This document shows, piece by piece, positions 11,813-24,013 of a stretch of 64,000 nucleotides of DNA. Below the pieces are notes generated by a model. The model was not told the origin of the DNA and did not search any database. It was given only the letters and a program-made list of their open reading frames with translations. The position numbers were made by a program, and so were the translations under genes. This stretch comes from Ulota crispa (lineage: Eukaryota > Streptophyta > Bryopsida > Orthotrichales > Orthotrichaceae): contig OY987247.1 of NCBI GenBank assembly GCA_963920765.1, positions 3,720,001-3,784,000 of the forward strand. Reading direction: 5' to 3'. Every line of letters starts with the position of its first letter. Position 1 is the stretch's first letter.

Positions 11813-11917
11813 TTCGAAAAAGTGTCGGTGTTGTCAGAACCGAGGTGTTTGGTTTTTTCGTTTTTGTCCGCATTCGAAAAGTGTCGGTAACGTGAGAAAC
11901 GAGGTATTTGGATTTTG
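11813..11917. repeat. Tandem duplication, 60-bp period
   Basis: Two copies of about 45 bp start TTCGAAAA(A)GTGTCGGT at 11813 and 11873. Both go on through GAGGTRTTTGG and differ at several positions, so the duplication is not recent. Confidence 0.7.
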
Positions 11918-12375
11918 GCTCCTTCTTCAAAAGTAATGTTGTTGTGAGAAAAGTGAGGAGTGTTCAGAGTATTTTGGCTTGTTGGTTTGCTCTGGAAAAG
12001 CTTTGTCCTAAAGATGTTATGCCATTTTTGTTGCAGGATAAAAATGGATGTTGTGGTTTTGAGTACAAGTAACATTAGATTGCTGTTTTTTTCTGAAACT
12101 CAAGATATAATCATGCACTGCGGATTCTTTTATTACTTTGGAGTAAAAAAAGCAGTTTTGTTGAGCTTGCGGGGCCAACTGGGTCAATACAGTGAACACC
12201 GTGCGTATTGGAAATTTGGAATCTGTGGCATGAGTTCCAAAATAGCTTGTAAATTATTGATGCAATTATTGGTTAGTATTGTTCGTCCGATTGAAGAACT
12301 TTGAATTAGATGCTTGCAAGTACGGTACTGTCACATGCGCACAATAGTTTTCTGAATGACTCCCCCATGTGCTTA

Positions 12376-12677
12376 GAGCATCTCCACCGGTCCGGGCTCT
12401 TTCAAAGTTTTCCATCTATTTTGGCCGTCCCTTTGATCTCCACCCATGCTTTTCCAAAAGTTGGTCTTGCACTCCAACACGTTCCATAAATAGTCAATTA
12501 ACCACTTATCAAGAAAAGTAGAGTATAAAGTCCACTAAATTTAAGCCCAATAAAGATGAATAGTGGTTTGAAGGGCCCTTGCTAAACACGGTAGGACCGA
12601 GCAACGTAATTTTTCTTATTTTTTTGTGGTAGGTCTACCCCACCCTCAGTATATGCAGAATTGCCATTGTGGCAGTC
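12376..12677. mobile_element. GAGCATCTCC-type MITE, truncated copy
   Basis: It starts GAGCATCTCCACCGG after TTA, a terminus common in plant PIF/Harbinger-like MITEs. The sequence runs parallel to the next copy (TTTCAAAGTTTTCCATCT, CACTCCAACACRTYCCATAAA) and then departs before a right end is reached, so the copy has lost its end. Confidence 0.6.
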
Positions 12678-12680
12678 TAA

Positions 12681-12993
12681 GAGCATCTCCACCGGTTGTC
12701 ACTCGCTCAAAGTTTTCCATCTCGTATGGCGAGGCCTGAAGGCTCGCAATCTCCACTCGTGCTCTTTGAAAAGGTGGCCTTACACTCCAACACATCCCAT
12801 AAAGAAGCATTTTACCACTTATCTAGAGAATTAGAGAATAAAACTCACTAAACTTAAAGTGAATAGTGCATGAATAGTGGCTTGGAGAGTGTCTTGCTAG
12901 ATTCGCTAAATAAGAAAATTTGAGAGGATTTTGAGAGGGGCCTGACTACTTTTCATCCACTTTGAGCAAGCCAGAGCCACCGATGGAGATGCT
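12681..12993. mobile_element. GAGCATCTCC-type MITE, complete copy
   Basis: The left GAGCATCTCCACCGGT is matched on the right by the complement of AGCATCTCCATCGG. The element is 313 bp with no coding capacity. TAA precedes it and ATA follows, compatible with a decayed 3-bp TWA-type duplication. It sits in direct orientation behind the truncated copy. A third fragment (right end only) lies at about 17925-18000. Confidence 0.7.
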
Positions 12994-13936
12994 ATAAGAC
13001 AAGATGTAGGCAGATTTGCTGCCATACGTGAAACACTAGTAGTACTGCAAAATTGGCGAATATGAAATTTTTCGTGAAATTAGGTTTCTGGCTTCTTCCT
13101 ATTTTTTGAAGTCGCAAGAGGCGACTACTTTAAATACAAGGTCTGAAATTCCGAAAGTTTAATGGAGTCTCTTTAGAAACAGAAGAAATTCAACTAAAAA
13201 TGCTCATTCATTTTGTACTAATGGAAATCTGTCTTTCAGTACTACTTCGAGACTTTCAAACCTCATGCCTGCAATTACAAGTCAAGTATGTAGCAACTCA
13301 ATTGTTTGAAATTGATTAAACGAATCATTGGCATTTAAAAAGAAAGACCTGCAAAACCCAAAATATTTCAGAGCCTTTCGACAAAACATAAAAGCCAAGC
13401 AATACGTGGGGGCTTGAACCCCACTCTTTCACAGAGTCTGCCCCGCGCAGCAAGTATTCCCACCCACCCCCTGCACAGTCATAAAAAGTCTTCAACTCAA
13501 AATCACATGCATCCCACAATGTCCAATGCTGAGATAGAAACACTAGTGATGCACTGCTATCCTAGCACGTTCCTCCCGCCACTTAACAAAAGCCTCTGCA
13601 TACGGGAAATTTTCGAGGGTATAAAATTGCTGTGAGAACATCCGAATGCAGGTATCTAGATTCCCATGGAGCCTGTTCCTGACCTTGGTTTAGCAATAAG
13701 CCAAAGTTGAGAAGGTTCTCTTGTTCTCAACGCTCCCCAGCACTGCCGTCACCGTGATCTCAGCTACTTTAATATACTTGTTGATCTTGTTATGAAGCAA
13801 GACATTGCAACCTACTCATTGCCAAAGCTTTGTAACCAAGTTGACATTGAATGGTTCTTCCATAGCTTTGGAAGCATTTGCCTTCATGGTCATCTTGAAA
13901 ATCGTAGCTTGAATGTCAAGACAACGGGCGTCCAAA

Positions 13937-14175
13937 TACTAGAAGAAAAACATGCCATAAACGATTGCCACAAATTTTCATGACTGGGTCACAATAACTG
14001 CCTTACAACTACACAAACAACTGCATAACAACTATACAACAATTACATGACTAGATTGTTGTTGTGTAGTTGTTGTGTAGTTGTTGTGTAGTTGTTTGTG
14101 CAGTTGTAAGGTAGTTTTTTGTGACCTAGTCATGAAAATTTGTGACAATTGTTATGGCATGTTTTTCTTCTAATG
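13937..14175. mobile_element. CACTA-like MITE inside the hAT fossil
   Basis: The ends read TACTAGAAGAAAAACATGCC and, on the other strand, CATTAGAAGAAAAACATGCC, one or two changes from the CACTA-type terminus. AAA flanks both sides (13934-13936, 14176-14178), the 3-bp duplication expected of CACTA elements. The inverted arms extend about 75 bp. The centre holds an 11-bp tandem repeat, TGTGTAGTTGT, three times near 14058-14091. Confidence 0.7.
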
Positions 14176-14524
14176 AAAGGAGCCTCCACCTGTGTCAAAT
14201 CACCTTCAGCACATACAACTAAAAGTTAATATAATGAATGTGAACTTCTAAAACCGGTTTAGGGCCTCTATTAAACATCAATAGCTAAAGATCAATAATG
14301 CTCTTGAAAATAAAACAAAAAGTTACTTATGTGAGGTATCACTGGTAGAGATAAACTTGGTTTTAGAAAACCACTCCATCAAGACTTGAAGATGCAAAGG
14401 AAACAACTTTTTGCAATTTGCCTACAACCAATACTAGGGAAAGACAATCCCCAACGCCTCCATGATGTTTGAATGAGGGAAATGTTTCTCAAGTTAAGAA
14501 ATGAGGAGCTCCGCCGCTGTCATG

Positions 14525-15075
14525 ATGTAAATCATGACATGTGGTAAATATGTGTGAAGTTTTATTAAATTGTAGTTTGTGAAGTGCTGTACTCTTTTTC
14601 CTTCATCCACGGTTTTGTCCTTGTTTAGTAAGGTTTTCTCAAATAAGGTTTTGATGAGGCAACAACCACATATGAGTATTAGTGAACTAGAGTCCATTGG
14701 AGTTTACTTTGGTAAAGGGATTCCATGGACCAATAAAAGAGAGTAGCTTTTACCTTAGAGTTATTTTTAATTAAAATAACCCAATGACCAATAGCAAAGA
14801 AGGACTTTTACTTTATGTCTTCTCTCTTTAGTATATAAGTGGAAACCTACTTGGAAAAAGAGGAGATGTTCTTCATAAAATATATTACATACTTCAAGAA
14901 ATGTACTTCATTATATATATTACATACTCCATATCTTACTCTTCTTCTTGTATATATTTGTTTTTTTTTATCTTTTTGCAACTTTGTTTTAGATAGCAAG
15001 ATTATAATTTATGGTATCTTTCCACCCATTGATTTGAGATAGGCTACAGCTAGAATCCCAATGATTTCCCGAGGC
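14525..15075. mobile_element. Copia-like LTR retrotransposon fossil, 3' part
   Basis: It lies between two blocks of hAT coding sequence, so it inserted into the hAT element. About 14580-14665 resembles the tail that precedes the 3' LTR in many plant Copia elements (GGTTTTGTCC, TAAGGTTTT, GAGGCAACAA). The following LTR-like part (about 14680-14960) is homologous to the one at 55543-55777 (CTAGAGTYCATTGGARTTTA, AAAGGGATYCCATGGACCAA). It is an incomplete, broken remnant. The family is tentative. Confidence 0.55.
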
Positions 15076-17159
15076 AAACTCCTCTCTATTCCACATTGCT
15101 GCTGTGCACTGGCCCTTCTCTGCCGTCACGATCTTGAAAGTCAATCCTGCTCACGAGCTCTGGAATCCTTGTCGTAGCATGGATGCGATGTGTAGGATAT
15201 GTGTGCCCCGCCATCCAAAAAGAAAGACTCTCATCTCCATCATTCAAATCTACCATCCATTCCTGGGAAATGGTGTGAGAATGGGTATCCACAATATCCA
15301 TGAAGAGCTGAAAATGAAGAGCTGAAAATGAATAGTACTAAAAGAAGTAGCACTATCACAATACTTCTCATAGATTTCAGCTTGGCAAACTTTAACCGCC
15401 GCTAGGAAATCGGAAACAAACACAGAACCTCTTCGAGCAAATTTTATCAAACTCTGAATGCTCTCCAAAAGGGGCAGCAAACATGGCAAAGCAAGAACTT
15501 GGGTAGATATGTCGCACAATAAAAGGAGGTTCTTTCGAGCAAAACTTTCCTAGTTTGAGTCCTCTAAAAACTTGACAATGAGGGTTTTATATTTAGCCAT
15601 GATTCTCTTCAAGGGCACCAAGAGAGATATCCAGTGGGTTGAAACCTTGTTCAAGATGCGTAGACCCTCCGTCTCCACAACCTTGGCCAATTTGGAGGAC
15701 TCTCAATGCCTTTTTGGGGAGTTCAAGAAATAAGAGTTAAAAACCTTGCACAAGGTCTCCAACTTCCGAACAATTGGCAAGTTTGAAAGAGCCTCAATCG
15801 CGAGAGTTGTTCAATGGGCCATGTTGTGCATAGCGATGGTGTAAGGAGCAGGTTTGGGTTTGGATTTCAGCTCAGTTGTCACGCCTGTCCTAGAACTTAC
15901 CTTGAAATACTACCGTTCCATCTGCCCAAAAAAGACAAGTTTCTCTCCAATTTCTTGAGCGGTTAATCCTCCATGCCAAGCAAGCATACCATAGATGAGC
16001 TCATAAGTGTTGATAGCGTTGGCATCCTCTACAACTTGGCATATAGCGGTCGTCATGGATTGCCTTGCATAATTTGAACAAGTATAAACATGAACACTTA
16101 ACCATTGCTGGTTATCATCTGATGTAACTTCATCAACAGAAAGGGCAAGGAACCTTGCGTTTTTAACTTCAGCTTTCAGCCTCTCAGAGCAAATTGCCGC
16201 CATCACATTCACAAAGTCCCAACCGACACTTTCGCTCCAGTGCTTCTTCGGGAGTTCTGGAACGTTCAACTGCACAAGGAGGTCTTTAGCAACGCTGTAA
16301 TCAGATATAGGGCGGCCGTGCTGTAGAACGTTGAAGACGACCTTCATCTGAATAGTCCTCCTCCTTCGCTCCTTCACCTGCCCCAACCCCTCAACAACCC
16401 CTTGCAACACAGATTCAATCCCTCCCCTGACAAAGAAGAGTCTCTTGTTCTTTATGTGCTGAGTGGAGCCCAAGTAGTAGTGCTCCCCCTTCTTAATCCC
16501 CTTGATATTGTAGAGGGCCTTTCTCCTGCCAGCATGTTTCTAAAGTGAATCTATTTTCGCAGCAAGCAACTTCTGGCGCCCCTCAACTTTGGTACAGATT
16601 TTACAACAAACTTGGTTGAGAGTACCGTTAGATCCAACAACTGGCTCAGCCCACAAAAACTTAGAAGCCCAACTATCCTGGACGTGCCTCTGTAGGTCAT
16701 AATTTTTTTTACGTTTTTTGGCCAGGCCGTGTGACATAGCAGCAGTGGCAGAATCCAAAATGACAGCCTCAGGCTCCCCATAATCAATGCCCTTGCCTTT
16801 AACATTGACAGTAAAACATAGAACAACCTCAGGCTCTCTCAAACTACTACCCTCAATAGCCGTGGACACTCTACTGACTACAACGCAATCAGACTTGGAG
16901 CTGACGGTAACAGCAACTGCCGTTTTAGACGATGACAAGGAAGACGCAAATCTCGCTAAACCAACATCATTGTTTCTGTCACTACTCTCAACACGTCCAC
17001 CGTAAAGGTATTTATGAAGAGGCGCCTGAATCGTGCCAGCAATCTTTGGTGACTTCATCGCAAGAATTGAATGAGAGAATAGGCAAAATCGAAAACAACA
17101 AACACCAACAAGAGTACAGTAGCAAGATGAGTGAAGGTTGAGAGAACTGCTTTTTAAGT

Positions 17160-17905
17160 ACAGCAATGCAATGAACCGCCTCCCCTCTCGTAATACACCT
17201 CCAAAGCAGACTCTAGCCGCCTCCGAGCCACTGGCCCTCTGCCCCTCAACTCAAACCGCCTCCGCAGCTCCGTCCTCGAAAACCTTTGCTGTCAATGCCA
17301 ATCGTAAAGGAAGCCTAGAAACCTAAAATTCCAGCGTACATTGCCCTCAGCACAGCCAATCCCTACTCCGCCAATTTGCAAAAAGCAGCAGATTTCACCA
17401 GATTAGAATTCTCAAAGAATCCACTTGTTGCTGTAACAGCAAATTGCTGCGCGCCTTCACGCCAATTTCAGATTTCCGGCCACATTCCTCACAACTCACA
17501 CTAGCATTAACATGAATCGTAAAGGCGCTTACAAAATTCTTAACTTAGTTCACTTGGCAAGAATCTCGTTGCAACTGAGAACTGCAAGCTGCGGGGAAAT
17601 TGCAAAATCACAAGTACGCAACAAACAACAGCTCCTCTGCAACCCTAAACCCTAGGATGAGCAATAAGTCAGGCTCCCGGAGCACCTGAGGTTGCGCCAC
17701 CTGGCGAGGCGATGGCGAGGGACATCATGAACTGGCGCGAAAGGAAGTTCTGCGCTCGGCGGCGACCCAACCTGTCGGGTTGATCCAACACCTGGGTGGA
17801 ATCCGGTTCTTGCGAAACCAGCCCCAGAAACCAGATTTTTGCCCCGTTATTGATTCGCCAGGGGGTGCATGCGGGCAGATACAGGCGACAATTTGCCCAC
17901 AAAAA
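17160..17905. other. GC-rich island next to the hAT 5' end
   Basis: About 740 bp of clearly GC-richer sequence than its surroundings. A telo-box-like AACCCTAAACCCTA at about 17641-17654 (plus strand) is typical of plant promoters and leaders. It is followed by a short frame starting ATGGCGAGGGAC at about 17711 that ends after 24 codons. This may be the 5' end of the hAT gene with its promoter, or a captured host-gene fragment. I recognise no protein here; frames in both strands are under 80 codons. Confidence 0.4.
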
Positions 17906-17924
17906 TTACACTGGGACCAAGTGT

Positions 17925-18000
17925 CTTGAGAGGGTTTGGAGAGTGGATGCAACATTTTTCATCCACTTTGAGTCTGTTTGAATCATCAGTGGAGATGCAT
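17925..18000. repeat. Right-end fragment of GAGCATCTCC-type MITE
   Basis: GAGAGGGTTTGGAGAGTGGAT, TTTTCATCCACTTTGAG and TCAGTGGAGATGC follow the same order as the right end of the element at 12681-12993. Confidence 0.55.
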
Positions 18001-20916
18001 TTATCAGTCATGTGTTTCAAAACGCTCAAAACTACCATTTCTAAGTATTTAATTCCAAGACCAAGTTTTTTCTATTGTACATAAATCTAACCGCAAGATT
18101 TTTGCATAAGATGCATACAAGAAGGCATGACAGAAAATTGTGAGGTTTGATTGTAACAATTGAGAGATATGAACATTTGAAATTACTATAAAAGTTTTTC
18201 CCAAAATTTTATTTCATGTTGTGGACATTTTTGTGTGAAATGAGTGCTTAAGGGTTTTGTTCAACATGTTGTGAACCATGTTAGGCATATCTCCACAAGT
18301 TTTCATGGATAACAAAGACATGAAGCACACCCTACATGGGCCTTTGTTGCAAGCATGTGCTTGATATTCACACTAAATCAAAGTATTTTGCAAACCAGTT
18401 TCTCAAAAGACATTTTTGAAAATATAAAATCCAAGCTATAGATTGTAAGATTTTGGTTTTCTTAGCAATCAAAAAACATACATTGAAAATCAACCAAATC
18501 CTTAGTAGCTATTGCAATTCAAACGTTGATGTAATTATCCTATACAATAATGTTGTTATCTAGTACACTCTTACTTTGGATGTATTCCAATGAAGGGTCA
18601 CGCCTTTATTGGTTGCCCATGGGAGAAGTTTATGAAAAATGGCATGCCCAACCTACCCCTCTCACCAAAAATCTTCTAAAATTTCCCATAATTTTTGTAT
18701 AATTTGTAAACCCAATCTTTATGAAAATTGTATTTTTGTGTAGTCCTTAAAAACCTTATAACAAAAAAAACTTAAAAAATTGGCCAAACATCCCAATTTT
18801 ATAAGCTTGTCCAAAATCCATTATGTTCCTTGTAGCCACGCTTTAGTCATTTATGGGTTAAGGGCAAAAAGGAGTTCAAAGACAACCATACATACTTTAT
18901 ACAAAAAATCTGATTGGACTTAATTTGAAAGCTAAATCTAGTAAAAGGGTCAACCTGAACCTTGAGTAAAGTCTCACCTTTTTGACGCCAAAACTTACAA
19001 AAAATATTGCCATATAAGCAATTAAGCACCAAGGACATAGTGTGAAGCACCAAGTTCCAACTCTTGGCTTTACACCAATTAGATTCTCAACTTTCAATGG
19101 GACATGGCACGTAGAACATAGTATCAACCACCCTTTAGCGTGAGCTAAGAAAATTACTTTATGCTTTGTTTTTTCATCAGGCACGTGACCAAAAGCCACT
19201 TGCAATTGACTTTGCCATCACGATGTTGGACTTTGGAGAAGGTTCATGACTTCATGCCTAAAAATAGAATCAAATTATCAAGCGTGGTTGTTCCATTTGG
19301 TATCATTGGGTGCTATAGCAATAAAACTCTCAAGCCTTATTGCATAAGATTTGAAACACCCATTCTCCTTTCATTGTGGAGATATCAATTAAAGACCATC
19401 AATTCGATTGGGGGAGGTGCTAGATTTTTTGGACACCTTGTACCTAAAATCTCAACACATACAAATTCATGGTAGAGCAACCACTATAAATTTTCTTCTA
19501 GTAATATTGGCTTTTTTCATTTGGCCTTATCTTGAATGAAGCACTACAAAAATTTGTTATTTTAATTTTATCCTTTTAGTTTTTTTGATGCATGACCTTG
19601 TTTTAAAGCAGGAATGTGCACTTTTCCTTCGTATGGTCGTGCAAAGTGTGACTCCCCTCTTTCCGGCCATTTTAGAGAAGGCAAGGGGAATTTGTTTTGA
19701 AGCATTCATTTTCCGAAGGTGGTGTTGGTTTTTGTATTTGGGAGAAACCCAATGGAGATTTTCTTACGATTGGTGTTTATTTAAAATTAATATCTCATTA
19801 ATTAAAGGAAAATGAGCTTTTCTATTTTTGAACAAAGTATTATTCAAGACTTATTGCTTGTGCATGTTTTACGATTTTAGTACATTGGCATCCAGGACGA
19901 GGAAATCTCTAGGTCTACATGAGCTTATTATAGATGAATTACAGAATTCCTTTTTGAAGACTAAACCACCATATTCATTAATTTGGGAAAAATAGGTGTC
20001 CCACTTTGTACTTCATTTTAAACCCAAAAAGGTATCAGATTTAGTCTGAGCCACTAAGATTTTTTCCCTCACAAATTTCTCCTCTCAGGTGAGGACACGA
20101 GTACAAAAAAAAACATTGAGCTTGGTTTTAGGAGGCCTCTTAAAACTTTTAAATCAACATTGGAAAGTCCCAAAATGTACCATTTTTCCCAAATTAACAG
20201 ATATGATGTTCTAATCAAATGTTGATATAAAACAAGTATACAAGAGTATGACAATGATATCATACTCATGCACTGGATCTGATATTTCACTCACCAGTAT
20301 TAGTTAAAAAAAATTGAAACATATAAATTCAACATTCCTTCTCTATTTGATTTTAGAATGAAAATTATTGATTTCCATAAGATTTTGTTAGCATTGATAT
20401 TCATAATGTTGAGTTCTACTTATAATGGTTTTAAAACATCTTTGTTGTATTTTATCATTGAAGTAATTTTTGAAACATCATTATATGAAATAGAAAAGTT
20501 GGTTTAAAAGTTGAAGTTTTTTTACCTTGTTTAAACTGTAGAATGACTACATAGACTTTCTGAAATATCAATATTGCACAATCGCTAAAAATTTAAAACA
20601 AGAACTTAGTAACATTTGCGTGGACAAAAAGTATAATTTCTATTCGTAAGGGAATTGCTTACATTTGCTAATGGTTCAAAAAATTTATTTTTAATTGTTA
20701 AGAGGCTAAAAACAACAAATTGGAAGAACCATGCTAGATTAGGTTTTTCTATTTGGATTGTGGGTTTTTTTGGAGGCCAATGTGAAAGTAAGAAAGGCAT
20801 TAAAGTATAGAGTAAGGGCCTCATGCAAGGATATTCTCAAGTTTAGGCCACTAGTTATGAGGGTAGAACTAAAGTAACTAGTGGTGCAAACATGAGATAG
20901 TATGTGCATGAGATGC
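18001..20916. other. AT-rich spacer, nothing recognised
   Basis: No repeat family of this window and no known coding motif was recognised. A 102-codon minus frame at 18897-19205 and a 104-codon plus frame at 19161-19475 have no recognised domain, and the stretch could be decayed retroelement sequence. Confidence 0.4.
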
Positions 20917-21849
20917 TTAACCCTAAAGGCTCAAACATTGTTTTTTTGGCAACTTGGCAATTTTGGGAAGCTTACTACACATGGATTTTTCATTTTTTTT
21001 CTTTGAAATTTTCACACATGATGTGCCCAAGGAGTAGTTTTAAGGTCCAATAATTTTTATAGCTTTTGACAGCATGGGTAATAATTTATTGTATGATATG
21101 TAGTTTTCTTTGTTTGTTGGATAGCCTGGGCAGTTCAATTTTTTTTTAAGATTACATTTCAAAAAACAAAAAATTTGAAATTGGTTCTTGAGATCTTTAT
21201 GTACGTGGGGAGCTTTGAATCATTCCATTTTTATCAATGAGATTAAAGTTATGAGGAGTTTTTATTTGTAGGCAATTTTAGATTCTCTACTCTAAAATAA
21301 ACTTTGAAGTCCTTTGTTTTACCCAAATTTCAATAATCTAGAAATAAAATAAACTAGAGGATGTAGATTTTTTATTACAACATCACAAACATTGGGAATG
21401 GAATTTTTCATTTCCAAAATTAAATTCTAAACAACTTAGTGTTTTAAATCATTCTCTACTTCTTTTTACTTACTACTTTTTTCCAATGTATTTTACAATT
21501 TTAAATGATTTGAAACTTTTTGACATGTACCCTACTTAGGTAGAATAAGGAGTCTAGAGAAGCACCATCCACATGGCCTCTTTTCCTTAGGAGTTCACCT
21601 TCTAAAGGGTAGCTGCTCAATTATTCACAAGACCCAAAAAAAAAATTTGAATATTCAAACTGTTATATCTTTCAATCCACAAGGTGGAAAATTCTAAAAA
21701 TCTATCCACATCTTCCAAAACTAGTCTACGACAAGATCCTAGGGCTACATTTGTATATAAACGTTTTTGTTTTTAGATTTGGTGGATGCTCTCAAAATGG
21801 CTATTTTGGAGGTTTTTGGTGAAAACAAAGCTTGGTCTTGTAGGGGTAA
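20917..21849 (+). mobile_element. TTAA-flanked element, long (~0.9 kb) form, copy 1
   Basis: The left end is TTAACCCTAAAGGCTCAAAC. The right end is the complement of TTACCCCTACAAGACCAAG, so TTAA has changed to GTAA there. Subterminal GGCAATTTTGGGAAGCTTAC corresponds to the GGGATTTTGGGCAAGTACCT motif of the other copies. It aligns throughout with 31438-32308 in the same orientation. No transposase is encoded. Confidence 0.7.
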
Positions 21850-21893
21850 ATGCATTCCAAAACCAAACTTTCTCCTTGGTCAACCCCCAATAA

Positions 21894-22823
21894 TTAATCC
21901 CTAAAGGACCATGGCCTTTATTTTGTTAAGAGACACTCAAAACTATCACTTTTATGGCAAAGAGTAAAAACGTTTTAAAATTGGTCTTTTTGCATATCTA
22001 ACCATAGAATCTTGTACTAAACTAGTATAGGAATGTGTTAGACAAAACTCAAGAACTTCAAACGCATAGATTGGAAGATATCTGCATTTAAAAAGCAAGA
22101 AATAGGTTCTTTGCACCTTGCATGACTAGGTTATTTGACTTTGAACTTTTTCAACTTAAATGTTTTGCTCCAAAGAGTTCAGAACTTTATTTTTTGAAGT
22201 GAAGAGTTGAGTTGGGAACCTTGGGAAAAAAATTAGAACAAAAAATACTTAATATGTATCCTTTGAAAAATATTAGGTAGAAGAAGGTATGACATTGAAC
22301 AAAAATTGAAATTGCTAATAACCCTGCAATGGAATTGAATCACAATAATCCCAATGGTGAGATTGTTCTAGAAAGCAACTTCACCCTCTCCAAGATTTTA
22401 AAAAAAAAAAAAAAAAAAAAAACCTTAAGATTGCATTCAAAAATGAAGTTTATAAGATTTTTTTTCAAAAAGATGCTTGAATTGCCCAAAAAACAAGATT
22501 GTCCATCACTTTCTCATAACTAGTCCAAATGGAATGAATCAAAGCTTCAGATGTAGATAAAAATGTAATCTATGAAAAAATATTTGAAAAATATATTTCG
22601 AGTTTTTGTAAAAATATTGCTTCTTAGACTCCCCAAATCTGTGCTTATTTGGGCATAACTTTTGCTCCCTGGCATTGATTAGAATAAAAATTGGATTCCC
22701 CAAAAGCTAATGTGTTTTCCTATCTTCAAAAAGTTTTAAAAAAACAAGACAAAAATTGAGGCCATAGGTACTTGCCCAAAATCCCATTTGTCACCCGTTG
22801 GGACAATGGTCTTTTAGGGTTAA
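21894..22823 (-). mobile_element. TTAA-flanked element, long form, copy 2 (inverted)
   Basis: TTAATCCCTAAAGGACCATG on the left and the complement of TTAACCCTAAAAGACCATTG on the right, with TTAA exact at both extremes. It is inverted relative to copy 1, which ends only 44 bp away. A run of about 23 A residues lies at 22400-22422. It matches 41797-42705 in the same orientation. Confidence 0.75.
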
Positions 22824-24013
22824 CAGGGAAAGTTTCATGGATACCCGTGAAGTTTGCAATAATTTCATAGAAACCCTTGCTTTTTCAAAAAATTCACAAA
22901 AATCCTCGGGGAGATCACTCCCTTGTAATTTATGGTATACACGTGATGTAAGAGGGTATTTGATAGAGGGCTATTTACCTTAATTGTTGTATTTTAGATG
23001 ACCGTATTATTATATGAAAAGCTACAAGAGGCATATTTCTTGCACCTTATTTTTTTTTGTAAATTCTTTGATTTTCTTTTAAAGTGGGGCTACTTTATTT
23101 ATAAAATTTATTTGTTTAGTTATCTTCACTATTTTTTGTAGAAAAATCTTTCTATTACAAACAAGTATATGATGTATATCATAATACCCAATAATAAGCA
23201 TATAAATTGAAGAGTCACTATAATCTTTCAACTCACAAGTGATGTTATTGTGTTTATTTTTCTATATGATTTTTAACATATCTAATTTGAATTTTTACGG
23301 TTATAATTTTAAAGAATTGACTCAAATTATCAAAACATTGGCTTTTTGTTCAAATTTTAGCAAATTCGTAGAACCTCAAAAAAGGCCTTGCCAAGTGACA
23401 AGGGCCTCCCATTGTACCAAGCCGTAACAAGTGGCTTCCTCATGGGGATTTGGTCATCACATTGTGGCATTGCCTAAAATGGAATATCCTAGTTGTGAGC
23501 ACTAACACCCAACAAAGAGACCCACAACCCTAGATTAAATAATTGTAGTGAATATAAATCTTTGTCATCTACCCTCCATTGTTAACTTTCTCCATTGTAC
23601 TATAAAAAATTTGTGCATCTCCTATTTGTTAAGGCTAATTTATTAACAAAAAATTCTACTACCAATTGTTTTTGCACACCCTATTTTATATGTATTACAA
23701 CATATAGTATTTCATGGATCCTATAGTATCCCTACATATTATATAGTTTTTTTGTTTTTTGAATTAAATGAATCCTATCTTTTAACTAACGTAGTTCCTA
23801 AAAAGTCGACTAGTGATCTCTTCGAGCAAAAATCCTTGGACCAAAATTTTAAAGTGTTTTTTTTTAGTTGTGTATGCCACTTTCCATTTTCCTTGTGCAT
23901 ATACGTAACAAGAAAGAAGTAGTGTGCACACAAAGGGAGAAGGAGAGTGGCATGCACGACAAAAAGAACACTTGAAAATTTTGGTTGAAGGGTATCTGAG
24001 AAATTTTTGAAAA

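Larger units (their letters stand above)
11304..12372 (+). other. 3' flank of the LRR gene with small repeats
   Basis: It probably holds the 3' untranslated region, but no polyadenylation site can be assigned. It contains a 9-bp tandem array at 11312-11347 (two CCATTTTGG, two CCATTTCTG), a foldback at 11515-11617 and a 60-bp-period duplication at 11813-11917. Frames over 60 codons here are shadows. Confidence 0.5.
13543..17166 (-). pseudogene. Broken hAT transposase (zinc-finger 862-like)
   Basis: Fragments read on the minus strand in the order expected of a plant hAT transposase. 17166-16475 has a basic N-terminus and a BED/TTF-like zinc finger (CCKIC, then KHAGRRK). 16473-15910 has RPISDYSVAKDLL and the acidic LALSVDEVTSDDNQQW. 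15900-15330 has LKSKPKPAPY, STHWISLL and FARRGSVFVSDF. 15301-15090 has THSHTISQEWMVDLNDGD. 14520-14340 has MEALGIVF and WFSKTKF. 13780-13543 is the dimerisation tail NKRTFSTLAY...ALENFPYAEAF-like ending HH-stop. The start could be at 17166 or the inner Met at 17058. It is dead: one stop splits the zinc finger, about four lie in the middle, more near the C-terminus, and a 14-bp tandem duplication (GAAGAGCTGAAAAT, about 15302-15329) shifts the frame. A CACTA-like MITE and an LTR fragment are inserted. The family is confident; the ends of the transposon were not found. Confidence 0.85.

Noticed and set aside
18897-19475. Opposite-strand frames of about 100 codons each as genes
   Set aside because: They overlap each other, show no domain, and lack any surrounding exon structure.
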